Positions 10,982 to 20,995 of a stretch of 64,000 nt of DNA are shown here, in pieces. Below the pieces are notes generated by a model, which was not told the DNA's origin, did no database searches, and saw only the letters and a program-made list of their open reading frames with translations. Location: positions 18,010,501 through 18,074,500 of the forward strand of contig NC_068979.1 in NCBI RefSeq assembly GCF_016808095.1. Direction: 5' to 3'. Every line of letters starts with the position of its first letter. The first letter of the stretch is position 1. The DNA is from Vigna angularis (Eukaryota; Streptophyta; Magnoliopsida; Fabales; Fabaceae). The translations under genes were made by a program, and so were the position numbers.

Positions 10982-12217
10982 ATGGCTTCTTCATCAGGAA
11001 AAAGATTGAAAACCATGGCAACCAAGAGAAAGGAAAAGGAACCAGAGCAACCCCATTCTGGCAGGTTCCTCTCTAGGAAACATGAGAAGCACTTTAGGGT
11101 GGTTCAGGACAGGAGACTTCTGATGGAAAGAAAGGTTGGAATGATACCTAACTTTGCTCCTCAATTTGGAGAGCAAGTGTTAGGGAATGATTGGGGAAAG
11201 CTAGCCACTTATCCTGCACCTGCCAACATAGCTGTGGTAAAGGAATTTTACGCCAATGCAAAGAAGATTGGTGATTATCCAGCTGAGAATTATTTGGGCT
11301 ATGTCAGAGGCCATGCTATCATGTATGATCCTGATTCTATCAACAACTTCCTGGATACTGTATGGGCTGGTGAGCAATGTCAGTTTGCTCTTTGCATGGA
11401 GGAAGGTGCTGATTTTGAGGATGTGGAGAGAGTGTTGTGTATAACTGGAGGACACTTCCAAAGGAATAGATCTGGCTCAGTGGTTAACATTAGGAGGACA
11501 GATTTGACTCCTCTTGCAAAATATTGGATGGCATTTTCTCATGCCAACATTCAGCCATGTTCACATGTGTCAGATATTACTCTCAGCAGGGCACTATTCA
11601 TCTACTGTGCTATCAGAAATCTTAATGTTAATATTGGGCAGGTGATAGCTGATGAAATTAGTGTATGTGCTAACACCTCAAACAACAAAGCACCACTAGG
11701 ACATCCTTCTTTGATCACTCACCTTTGCAAGCTAGCTGGGGTGGACACTTCTGTTCCACCATTTGAGAGGCCAAGAAAAGCTATTGATGAGGCCTACTAT
11801 AGACAGTACTGTGGAGGTGAGGATGTAGCTCAGCCAGTTCCACCACGCCGTGCTCGTAGAGAGAGAGGGCCAGCACAGAGCCAGACATCTGCTGATACAC
11901 ATGAAGCAGAACCATTTCAGATGAGGGACATGTATATGTCTCTTATAGGTGCTCAGTTGCAGTCCATTCACAGAGGGCAGGTGGCCACTGCTGAGATGAT
12001 AGTGGGGATGTATGATACACCTCCAGCCCACAGGTGGACTATGGATGAATTCCATAATGTAGTAGCTTGGCCAGAAGAACCGGTACATGGAGGAGGAGCT
12101 GGAGCAGCTGAAGCTTCAGCTAGAGATATGGAAGAAGATGAAGCTGAGGAGGAGGATGCATTTGATGATGATGAAGATGAGGAGGAAGAGGAAGATACAG
12201 AGGACATCTCAGACTGA
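10982..12217 (+). CDS. ORF2 of A3: putative plant transposon protein (PF20167-like) with acidic tail
   Basis: 411 aa, intact. I chose the ATG at 10982 (MASSSGKRLK) because a splice acceptor-like TGTAG lies two bases before it; the frame stays open upstream to 10916 without a better start. Domain layout: a basic Lys/Arg-rich N-terminus (1-60); a central globular part (about 65-285) with NYLGYVRGHAIMYDPDSINN and TPLAKYWMAFSHANIQPCSH, patterns I associate with the putative plant transposon protein domain found in many Athila-like elements; a linker with Arg-rich PPRRARRERG; and an extreme C-terminal run of Asp/Glu. It occupies the place where env-like ORFs sit in Athila elements, but I see no signal peptide or membrane segment. 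The intact frame fits the young age of the copy. The function is unknown. Confidence 0.75.
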   Translation: MASSSGKRLKTMATKRKEKEPEQPHSGRFLSRKHEKHFRVVQDRRLLMERKVGMIPNFAPQFGEQVLGNDWGKLATYPAPANIAVVKEFYANAKKIGDYPAENYLGYVRGHAIMYDPDSINNFLDTVWAGEQCQFALCMEEGADFEDVERVLCITGGHFQRNRSGSVVNIRRTDLTPLAKYWMAFSHANIQPCSHVSDITLSRALFIYCAIRNLNVNIGQVIADEISVCANTSNNKAPLGHPSLITHLCKLAGVDTSVPPFERPRKAIDEAYYRQYCGGEDVAQPVPPRRARRERGPAQSQTSADTHEAEPFQMRDMYMSLIGAQLQSIHRGQVATAEMIVGMYDTPPAHRWTMDEFHNVVAWPEEPVHGGGAGAAEASARDMEEDEAEEEDAFDDDEDEEEEEDTEDISD

Positions 12218-13492
12218 TGAGGAGCTGAGATAGCATTTATTGATGAATGCTATTATATGATTATGCTTTTGTGGTTTAAGTTTTCTGAACTTATTTGTTT
12301 TTGTTTTTAGATTAGGGTTTGATGTACTCTATTGAAAACCTGGTTTGTTATGATGGTTTGCTATTAACTGTGATTGTGTGATAAGTACTGCTTGATGATG
12401 CTTATTGATTGATTGATGTTGAGATAGATGTGCACATTAAAATGCTTATACAGGTGATTCACAAGCTTTGTGAACAAATGCATGATATTATGATTGTGAT
12501 TGTGAGATTAAGCAGGATGTGTATGTCAAATGTGAATGAGCTTATATGTGAGGTTTTGAGCTCCAGAGTTTTTGGTATGATTGAATGCTATTACTGTGAA
12601 AGCATGAATGATTTTGCCCAGGTTTTCTATGATTTAATCAATTGCTTGTTTTGCATCATGTGATCAAGGCCATTTGTTGGAACCCTTTTTATTGGCCAAA
12701 TTCATAAAGTTAGCCTACTAAAAGAGAACACGTTGTGTTCTATCCTTTGAACCCTTAGCCTTGAACATACACTGAAAACCTTTGATTGAAAATCTTTACC
12801 TTGAGTTAAGTAGAAGATCTTGTGTGGTATTGCTAAATGTTCAAGTTTGGGGTTGTTGGGAAAACATGAAAAGAAAATCATTGAGCTAAGAGCTAAAAAG
12901 TAAGAATGTGCAAAGAAAAGAAAAGAAAAAGAAGTAAAGCTCAATGCAAATGCAAAGGTAAAAGAAAGTTGGGAATGAATAAGATGATTGTGTTGTTATA
13001 ATTCTCTTAACTCAAGGATTTTGTGATCCAGAAAAACCAATTTTCTTGTTAGCCCAGCCACATTATAAGCCATTGAAAAGTCCTTGTGATGATGCATGCT
13101 TGTGAATGTTTTTGATTGTGGTAAAATGAAAGGCAAAATTGATTCATGTGACATTGTGATAGTAGAGTGAAGGAGTGAAACACTTTACCTCTTATACACT
13201 TGTGTGTTGAGTGAAACACTTTACCTAGTGAGGAAATAGTCCATAAGCACATGAACATCCATGCTTAATTGATTGATCATTCATGAAAAATAGTATTTGT
13301 TGGAATTTAAATGACTTTGTGAATACTAAAGCATATGCACATCTTGAATGAACTCGTGGTCATAAGTTTGAGTGAAGTTGTTACTTATCTTGAGAAAAGG
13401 ATTTTGAATGAGTGAACCATCATATGAATTGGTTGGAGATGGAGTTACATTTTGTTTGCTTGAGGACAAGCAAAGTTCTAAGTTTGGGGTTG
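12218..13492 (+). other. 3' non-coding region of A3
   Basis: AT-rich sequence without a credible ORF. It contains a second AAGTTTGGGGTTG at about 12843-12855, and near its end a perfect hairpin and the terminal polypurine-like tract. Short open frames in it have no recognisable features. Confidence 0.6.
13455..13492 (+). promoter_or_regulatory. Hairpin and polypurine-like tract before the 3' LTR of A3
   Basis: TTTGCTTG-AGGA-CAAGCAAA (13455-13474) is a perfect 8-bp stem with a 4-base loop. AAGTTTGGGGTTG follows and touches the LTR start at 13493. The latter is the expected plus-strand priming site, and its 13 bases recur at two internal places. Confidence 0.7.
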
Positions 13493-14793
13493 TGATAACA
13501 GTTGAAAAACTGTTATTTTCATGCTTAAAATTGATACTAAAAGCAACCTTTAGACTTAGAAACTAGCTTGAAATCATGCTTTTATCTTTATTTTCAGAAA
13601 TAAAAGAGCTGGACAGGTTTATGCTTGATTTCAGTGTTTTTATGCAGGTTTTAAGGTGAATTTAGTGAAAGAAGTGAAGAATGAGAGAGAGGGAATCAGA
13701 AAAGGAATCAAAGAGTGCAAAAGGAGAAGCCGAAGGCATCGCTCAGTGGCATTTCACCGCTGAGCGGCACTTAAAAGGTTGCGGGAGGTCCGCTGAGGGG
13801 CAAAATGGCCGCTGAGGGGAGAAAACGAGACGCGCAATCACCGCTGAGCGGTATGTTACCGCTGAGCGGCACTTTAATGGGCTTGGGCTTGACTTTTTGT
13901 AATTTACGAATGGTATTTAAGCCTTAGGGTTTCCTAGGGTTAGGCATCTTTGGCAGAAACGAGGAAAACACTCTCTCTTCCACCCCTTTGAAGGAGGATC
14001 TTGGATGCTCAGGCTACCTCTTCACCTTTTCAGGGTTTATTCTTTCATACTTTCATTGTAATTCATCTAGGTTCACCATGAATATGGTGAACTAAACTCT
14101 GTATGTTTGTTGGGGAATCAATGTAATCTCTTGAAGCTCTCATATATGGAATTTATGCTTGCATCTTAATCTAAGACTTATGCTTTCTTTCATCATTAGT
14201 TAGGGTTTTTCCTCTTTGCTCAATGCTTGCATTGTTTAACTCATTCTATTGCATGATTATTGGTTTTGTCGATACGGACACGTACGGGGAAGTCTAGATC
14301 CGGGGAATTTCTCCCAATATTATATTGGTTGTCGTTAAGCTCCTGCACTTATGAACTAATCATTAGGAATGCTAGGAATTGTATGAACTCGTGATTAGGG
14401 AGAAGCCATCTAGAATGGTACTTTAGAGAGTGGCATTAACAATGATGATTTGAATGTTGAATTCCTAAAATGTATGAGAGTGGATGAGATGAAATTGACC
14501 CCCAACAACATATTCATTCATATATTTCATTGAAAGTGTTTATCTTTTGTCTTTGCCATTGATCAAATTTCATGCATACATATTTAATTTCGTCTTTTGC
14601 ATATAAAATCAAACTATTTCGTCTTTAAGTCTTAGTTAATCAAGAAACCACACAACTAAACTAGGCCGTGAGTCCTTTGGGAAGAACGATACTTGGTCTT
14701 ACCAAGTTTATTACTTGAACGATTCGGTCATACTTGCCGATTGTGAAACAAGTTTGTGACATCATATTTTGGTGCTTACAAATTTGTCCATCA
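13493..14793 (+). repeat. 3' LTR of A3
   Basis: This 1301-bp LTR differs from the 5' LTR by about eight single-base changes and no indels. It is followed directly by the CTAAG duplication. Confidence 0.95.
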
Positions 14794-15157
14794 CTAAGTA
14801 AAGGTTGTGCATTTTGAATAATTAATTAAATTAATTTGATTTCAATAAAAAAATAGGATTTGAATAATTAATTTAATTTAATTAAAAAAAATAGGTGGAT
14901 TGGTGAGCCAACCCGACCCACCACGGGTTCAATCCGTGTGAGTCGGGTTCTTAGTGAGCCGGGTCAAAATTGGCTCGCATAAAAAAATTTGCCTTTTTTT
15001 CCAACCCAACCTGGGTCAAACCCGTGGTGAGCCGGGTTGGCTCACGGGTTTCAATCCATTTTGACGGCACTACTTGATACGATTCGGTCACACTTGCCGA
15101 AGGTTAAGCAAGTTTTTGGCGCCGTTTTTCGGTGTTCATAAATTTGTCATCAGTAAC

Positions 15158-15500
15158 ACACTATTTATCGTAACAATCCAACTGTCAAATAGCCAAACAA
15201 CCAATACACAAACTGCCAAAAAAATTAACAAATGAAAACAGCCAATACATACAATTTGTTTCTCTTTCGACCTTCAATTATTATCAGCAAAAACACAATC
15301 AACCAACCATAATGCAGGCAACAAGATTGAAACAACATTGGAGGCAGCACCGGCGGAGGCACTAGTGGTGGAGGTAGCACCGGCGGGGCACCAATGGCGC
15401 GACGACGAAGGGAGGAGGCGTGACCAAGAACGACGACAAGCAGTGGAATGCGCGAGCAATGGCAAGACGGAGGTAGGCGAGACCATTAGCAGCATAGGGG
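15158..15500. other. Unassigned segment right of solo LTR A2, partly GC-rich
   Basis: The first 150 bases are AT-rich. Bases 15338-15500 are GC-rich and could be read as a small Ala/Glu/Arg-rich peptide on either strand, but no domain or splice-supported gene is visible. It may belong to the same CACTA-like unit as 16813-17340, since the A4 LTR separates the two. Confidence 0.35.
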
Positions 15501-16812
15501 TGGCATGTTTTAAACCCTCGACAAGTGAAATTAAATTGTATCAAGTAATAAACCTGGTAAGACCAAGTATCGTTCTCCCAAAGGACTCACGGCCTAGATA
15601 GTTGTGTGGTTTGTTGATTAGCTAAGACTTGCAAAACCGATTGATTAAGATTTAAATGCAAATACTCAAAAGTAAATATGAATGCATAGATTAATCAATG
15701 GTAAAAAGAAACAAAACATGTGAATTGAAATATATGGATGATTATATTGTTGGGGTTTATCAATTTCATCTTATCCATTCTCATGTATTCAGGAATTCAT
15801 CTTTCTTCATTAATTGTTAATGTCACTTTCTAAATTACCTTAAACCCGATGTCTCGGCAAAGAAAGCCTAATCATAATCACTAGTTTACAATGTCTTGTC
15901 TCCCTAGCATTTAATCATGCATTATAGTGAACAGAAGCTTAAAGGCAACCAATCATCATACTCCTATGTTTAGGTTTATACTACTATTGGGAGAGATTCC
16001 CCAGATCTAGATTTCCCCGTATGTGTCCATATCAACAAAATCAATGATCATGACATCGAATGAGTTAAAAAATGCATGTTTTGAGCAAAGAGGAAAACCC
16101 TAACAATTAATGAAAGAAAGCATGTATCTTAAAGAAGATTTTGAAGAACAAATTCCATACATGAGAGTTTCAAAAGGATTACATTGATTCCCCAACAACA
16201 ATAAATGTTTAGTTCACCATATTCATGGTGAGACTATATGAATTACAATGAAAGAGTGAAAAGATAGAACCCTAGAAAGGTGAGAAAGGAGTCTTAGCAT
16301 CCAAAATCCACCTCCAAGGGGTGAAAGAGTGTGTTTCGCCTCGTTCCAGCCAAAGATCCTTGACCTAAGTTAACTAAAACCTTATATAGTATTCTAAAAT
16401 ATACAGAAAAGTGAGCCCAAGCCCATCAGAATACCGCTCAGCGGTAAAATACCGCTCAGCGGTAAGTGCGTGTCCTCTATTCCACCCCTCAGCTGCACTT
16501 CTGCCCCTCAACGATGTCAACGAGTCTTGATGAACACTGCTCAGCGGTAATTTTCGCTGAGCGACACTTGGTTCTTCTCTTCTTGTGCACTTTTTGTGTC
16601 CTTTTCTGATTCCATCTCTTTCCTACTTTTCTTCTTTCATCAAATTCATCTGAAAATCTGCAAAAACAAGGAAATCAAGCGTAAAACCTATCCAACTCTC
16701 TTGTTTCCGCAAACATAAGCAAAAGCATGATTCCAAGCTAGTTTCTAAGTCATAAAGGTTATTTTTTATATCAATTTTAAGTATAAAAATAATAGTTTTT
16801 CAACTGTTATTA
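15501..16812 (-). repeat. Decayed LTR of family A (copy A4)
   Basis: On the minus strand it starts TAATAACAGTTGAAAAACT (16812 downward), with the usual TG changed. It can be followed through the promoter area, the GC-rich inverted-repeat cluster (about 16428-16565) and the GGCCGTGAGTCC block to about 15535. The last 35 bases are strongly diverged, so the left limit is uncertain. No PBS or internal part adjoins it. It is the most mutated of the five copies. Confidence 0.75.
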
Positions 16813-17340
16813 GCGTGGCGAGCCAAGGAGTGGCAGTGGTGGACAAACTCGCAGAGGAAGACGAAGTTACACAGAGGAAGAAGAAGTTGTGTGACGCAAA
16901 TGAAAGGTCTGTGGGTTAAAAAAAATGAAGTGGAGATACTACCTCGGTTACTTAAAAACACGAGGTAATAGCACCATATAGCACCAGTTAAAAGCAAAAA
17001 GGAAGTATAAAGTGTGGACAATGACCTCGATTCCCTGCTGAACCGATGCCTTAGGTCTGGCATAGCAGGCAAAGTACCAGGCAACGTAGCCGGTGGAGCA
17101 AGTGTAGCAGAGGTTTAGGCATCAGTTGCCTAGCAGATCGAGGCAATAGGCGAGTTGTCAGCCAAAAGGCCTTACTTGCAGAGATTTTCAGACTGACTTG
17201 CAGAGGACTTTCAGACTTGCAAATGTGTTTAGGCAACGGTTGCGGTCAACCCGAAGCAATATGTGCACTGTGCAGTGGTATAGGCCTCGGGTCTTATGTT
17301 AACCGAGGCAAGAAAAAGGGTAAGTTAATGTTTAAAAAGA
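16813..17340. repeat. CACTA-like subterminal repeat remnant (CCTCGGTT / AACCGAGG motifs)
   Basis: Several copies of ACCTCGGTTAC, GAACCGATGCC, GGCCTCGGGT and AACCGAGGCA occur in both orientations. The same motif type fills both ends of the small CACTA at 51768-53138, so this is probably a piece of a related element. No CACTA terminus was found here. Confidence 0.4.
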
Positions 17341-19385
17341 GTAATTATACAATAAATAGATATTATCACATATAAATCATTCATATAACAACCATAACAC
17401 ATAGAAATACTCATATTAGACTCAATAATTCAGATACACATATTGATATCAACCCTGTCAAGTTATGCACTTGTAGTGACCTCTACTGCTCTATAGAATC
17501 ATTGTCAATGAGTTTCATCCTACCACATACAAAGTTAATCTATTAACATCTTTGGTCAAGGTAAGACTCCTAGACTAGGACCTCTTGTTCCTCTCACCAC
17601 ATATCTCATCATTCTTTACATGAGATTGAATAGTTATTAGAGCGACATGATAACTCCCAATATGGAATCCATACATCAATGCACACACTAATGGAATCAC
17701 CACAAAAAACTTCTCGTTGAAATTTTTTGAAAGGCTTTTGGTCGCACAAAAGTCAACAAAACCTAAATTCCCCACTAATGTAGTATAGGGGCAACCTAGG
17801 GAATCAATCCAAGGACTTGATACTTATTAAATATAAGAATGTAGAGTTAATGCCCAATTATTATTTACTAAAACTAAGTAGGGAAATAAAATGTAAAATG
17901 TAATCTGATATGAAACTAACTAATAATGTATGTATCTACTAAAATTAATCAATGAATGCAAGATAATGTGATGAAAACAGAAACTATGAAAAAAATAGAT
18001 GCACTGATAATGAAGAAATAGAATGAATGATGCATGGATGAATAAACACAAAGAAAGAAAAATAATGCATGACTCCTAACCTAAAATGATATACTAGTGC
18101 ATCTAATGGAACTTTACAACAATATTCTTATCATATTAACAATGCAGAGCAACATATAAAAAATGAAATGTAAAACAAGCAATTGAAATAGCTATCGTGA
18201 ATGGTGAAAACAGAAGTAACATATAACAACTATAAGTAAACACGAACACCTAAACCTAATCATCTATAATTGGACAAATCAGAAAAATAGAATAAGATCA
18301 ATACAGTCTTGGCAACATGATTAATATGAACACTTAAAGCATACTATGTCTCAAGAAGACATCTTGGAAAAATAGGCCCTCTTTGGGGTCGAGGTCCTAA
18401 GGTATTTGAATCTAATACCCATAATATGCACAATTTTCTTTAAATTTCAATTTAAACCCAATTGCCTACAACTGCACTTTCCCTTACACTATATATAATC
18501 CTCTAAAACAAATTACCTAAACTGAAAGAATTAAATGGAAATGCAGAGAACAAGCATAAAAGAAAGGAAACAAACTCAAAAGCATCATATAATTCAATAC
18601 TGAAAAGTAAAATCAATGAATATGAAAGCTTAGAAAAGTAACTCATGCGCAAACATAAAATGCATCAAAACTAAAACAATAAAGTTCTTTATTGAAAGCA
18701 AAAATCAGAATTACACAATACTAGAGTCCTAGATTCCCAATACATGTCACCCAATGGAAATTATCCAAGTACTCCAGTGAAGCAAAGATTGTATCTACTT
18801 CTACGAAAGCTGGAAATTCTAAAACTAGAGCAAGAAAATGAAAACTGAATCGCAATGTAAACCCCACGAGTGATGTATGTCACTCACCACTATATACTCT
18901 AAGTACATTGTCTGACACCCAATGCACGTATTTACACTTTACAAGACTTCCCTTTATATAGGGAAAGTCAGAAAAACGAAAAAGAAAGAAAAGGGGGAAA
19001 GGGGGAGGAATCACCAACTAACTCAGAAGCTTATCGGTTCATCGGACCGATCATCCTCCTGGCCAATTAGTTTCTGGGCTTGCTTCCTTTTCTCTGGTTT
19101 AGTTCACTTACACGAGCCATGGACTTCATCTATGCTCTTCTCTCCTCGCTCCCGGAAACCCTAGCTCGAAGAGTGCTATGTTTTCTCCAAATGAATCGCG
19201 AGGCATTTGAACCCCAAAGAAAAACAACAGCTCCAACACCAAAACGCGTTGTTCACTAAAGTATAGCTAAAGCGGGCTTCAGTCCACTGACCCAATCAAC
19301 ATTGCAGTTTCAGCTACTGCCAGCACATCCAACGACCCACTTCAAGATGTAAAATTCCAACCCAGCAAAGATGCAACTTTTCCAT
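17341..19385. other. Repetitive non-coding stretch, unassigned
   Basis: AT-rich sequence without long ORFs. Features such as GGGAATCAATCCAAGGACTT (about 17799-17818) and a promoter-like, more GC-rich block at 19000-19250 suggest an old LTR-retroelement fragment. I could not pair it with a second LTR or find coding domains. Confidence 0.3.
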
Positions 19386-19945
19386 GAGTGATGCTCCCTC
19401 CACCACCCCCATCTTCTCCCTACACCTCCCCAATTTTTTTTAAATTCCAAATTTACCTTTTTTACTTTTTACTTTTACCAATTTTACTTCTTATTTTTTA
19501 AAACCCTAATCTCAATCCTCTCTCACTTTCACTTTCCCTTTCACTCTCAGCAGCAAGCCCCCACCCCTCACTGCCACTTTCTCTCTTTTTCTTAATTTCC
19601 ACTTCCGTTAACACAACATTTTCCATTTCCATTTCTTCTTTCTTTCTTCTCTTCGTTGGTGCGTGGTGCGTTGTTCCGCTATGCATTCAACAAAATACTT
19701 CCTGTTTGTATCGTCATAATTGTTTAATTGCACGTGATACTGTACAATGGAACATCAGCCATCATCAGAGCTAAAGATATTGAAACAATGCTCGTGTAGT
19801 TGCAATCATTTATAACAAGGAGCTTTCAGGTAGGGCAACAGTTGGTATAATCAAAACCTATTATAATAATAATAATATTAAGGTAAGTGTTATTACAAGA
19901 AACTAGGTAGTTGTGTTCCTCATTTTGAGGGATCACATGGAGGCC

Positions 19946-20709
19946 ATGTGGGGGAGGAATTTAGACTTTAGCAAACACAACAAGTGAAAACTCAACTCAG
20001 AGAATATTTATTTTATAGCTTAATTAAGTGCAGATTGTTGATTATTGAGATGTCAATTTGGATTATTAGATATTATTTCGTTTGAATTTGGATTCTTTGT
20101 TTTAATTAACTTTATTTTAACATTTTTTTAAAACAATTACATAAAATATATTTTATTAAAATATATATAATAATTTAAATATATTTTCATTATAAAGATA
20201 ATCAAACATTATTATTTAATTATATAAATAAACACAACAAGTGAAAGCCCATACTGAGTTTATGACAATTGTTTCATTTTTTCATAGGAAAAAAGGTCAA
20301 AAGCACAGGGAATAAGTGCTCAGAATAAAAATCCACACATACTCTCTCGTGGTGGATATAGGAAGCTTGAGGAAAAAATAATGAAGCAGAAGTCAGATAG
20401 TAGACTTCCACTTTCTGAGGGTGGTGACCCTCCTCCTCCTTCACCACCATCTCGGCACGAGAAGTGGAAGTTAGCCCGTATAAGACCATTAGGCTCCTAC
20501 ACTTCCAACTCTACCAGAGAGATATCTGAAAGAATTGTAAGATGTCATTTCTCATATTTTTACAACATTTTTGTTATATATATTACATAGATCTTTCAGA
20601 CTATGTGGGGGAGGAATTTAGACTTTAGCAAACACAACAAGTGAAAACTCAACTCAGAGAATATTTATTTTATAGCTTAATTAAGTGTAGATTATTGATT
20701 ATTGAGATG
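19946..20709. repeat. Direct repeat pair A (107 bp, 19946-20052 and 20603-20709)
   Basis: Both copies run from ATGTGGGGGAGGAATTTAG to GATTATTGAGATG and differ at only a few positions. They bracket a stray transposase exon and lie inside the large inverted repeat. Confidence 0.85.
20288..20536 (+). pseudogene. Single exon of a CACTA transposase_24-type gene
   Basis: An 83-codon open stretch between an acceptor (TTCATAG) and a donor (GTAAGA) gives LSRGGYRKLEEKIMKQ and PPSRHEKWKLARIRP. It matches the exon at 2256-2498 of the CACTA remnant in order and splice positions. No other exon of the gene is nearby, so it is a stray fragment, possibly moved together with the surrounding repeats. Confidence 0.75.
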
Positions 20710-20995
20710 ATTTGAAAAAGAAATAATAAGTTATGTGGGGAGAAGAAAGAAAGAAGAAGAAAATGTTGTGTTAACGGAAGTGGAAGAGAGAAAGTGACAA
20801 TGGAGGGAGGGGGGTGGGGGGCTTGTTGCTGAGAGTGAAAGGGAAAGTGAAAGTGAGAGGAAATTGGGATTAGGGTTTTAAAAAATAAGAAGTAAAATTG
20901 ATAAAAGTAAAAAGTAAAAAGGATAAATTTGGAATTTAAAAAAAATTGGGGAGGTGTAAGGAGAAGATGGGGTGGTGGAGGGAGCATCACTCATT

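Larger units (their letters stand above)
7455..14793 (+). mobile_element. Complete Athila-like non-autonomous LTR retrotransposon, copy A3 (7339 bp)
   Basis: Two LTRs of exactly 1301 bp (7455-8755 and 13493-14793) differ by about eight substitutions. They are flanked by a perfect CTAAG duplication (7450-7454 and 14794-14798). A tRNA-Asp primer-binding site follows the 5' LTR, and a purine-rich tract plus a hairpin precedes the 3' LTR. The internal 4.7 kb holds ORF1 (gag-like) and ORF2 (putative plant transposon protein type). No protease, RT, RNase H or integrase motifs are found, so it must depend on an autonomous relative. The low LTR divergence means a recent insertion. It is the best template for the family in this window. 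Confidence 0.95.
6805..15072. mobile_element. Non-autonomous hAT element, about 924 bp, split by LTR element A3
   Basis: The termini are TAGAGTTGTTAAAAC (left) and, inverted, TAGTGCCGTCAAAAT (right). They are flanked by a perfect 8-bp duplication CTTGATAC (6797-6804 and 15073-15080). Subterminal regions are full of ACCCGACCC / GGGTCGGGT-like motifs, which is common in plant hATs. Without A3 and its 5-bp duplication the element is about 924 bp long and has no transposase ORF, so it must have been moved in trans. It sits in the solo LTR A2. Confidence 0.9.
5430..15152 (+). repeat. Solo LTR of family A (copy A2), interrupted by a hAT insertion
   Basis: The LTR starts TGATAACGG at 5430 and ends GTCATCA at 15152, with the hAT (6805-15072) plus its duplication in between. 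Removing that leaves about 1447 bp. No internal family-A sequence adjoins it, so it is a solo LTR. Flanks are GTAAT (5425-5429) and GTAAC (15153-15157), a 5-bp duplication with one mismatch. It carries a TATATAA at 5954-5960, the GC-rich CCGCTGAGCGG-like cluster at about 5743-5880, and an unusual copy of the primer-binding-site core near its 3' end. It is clearly more diverged from A3 than A1 is. Confidence 0.85.
19386..20995. repeat. Large inverted repeat, arms about 260 bp, spacer about 1.1 kb
   Basis: The left arm (about 19386-19652) and right arm (about 20742-20995) are reverse complements with roughly 90 percent identity by eye. Both begin at the outer side with ATGAGTGATGCTCCCTCC and contain the same pyrimidine-rich tract. 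The spacer holds a CACTA transposase exon and one direct repeat pair. No TSD was found, so it may be an arranged duplication and not a single transposon. Confidence 0.75.

Noticed and set aside
11968..12207. Poly-Ser minus-strand frame
   Set aside because: Antisense of the Asp/Glu-rich tail of ORF2.
15338..15601. Possible small gene right of the solo LTR A2
   Set aside because: GC-rich but without a domain; the frame crosses into the A4 LTR and neither strand has splice or start support.
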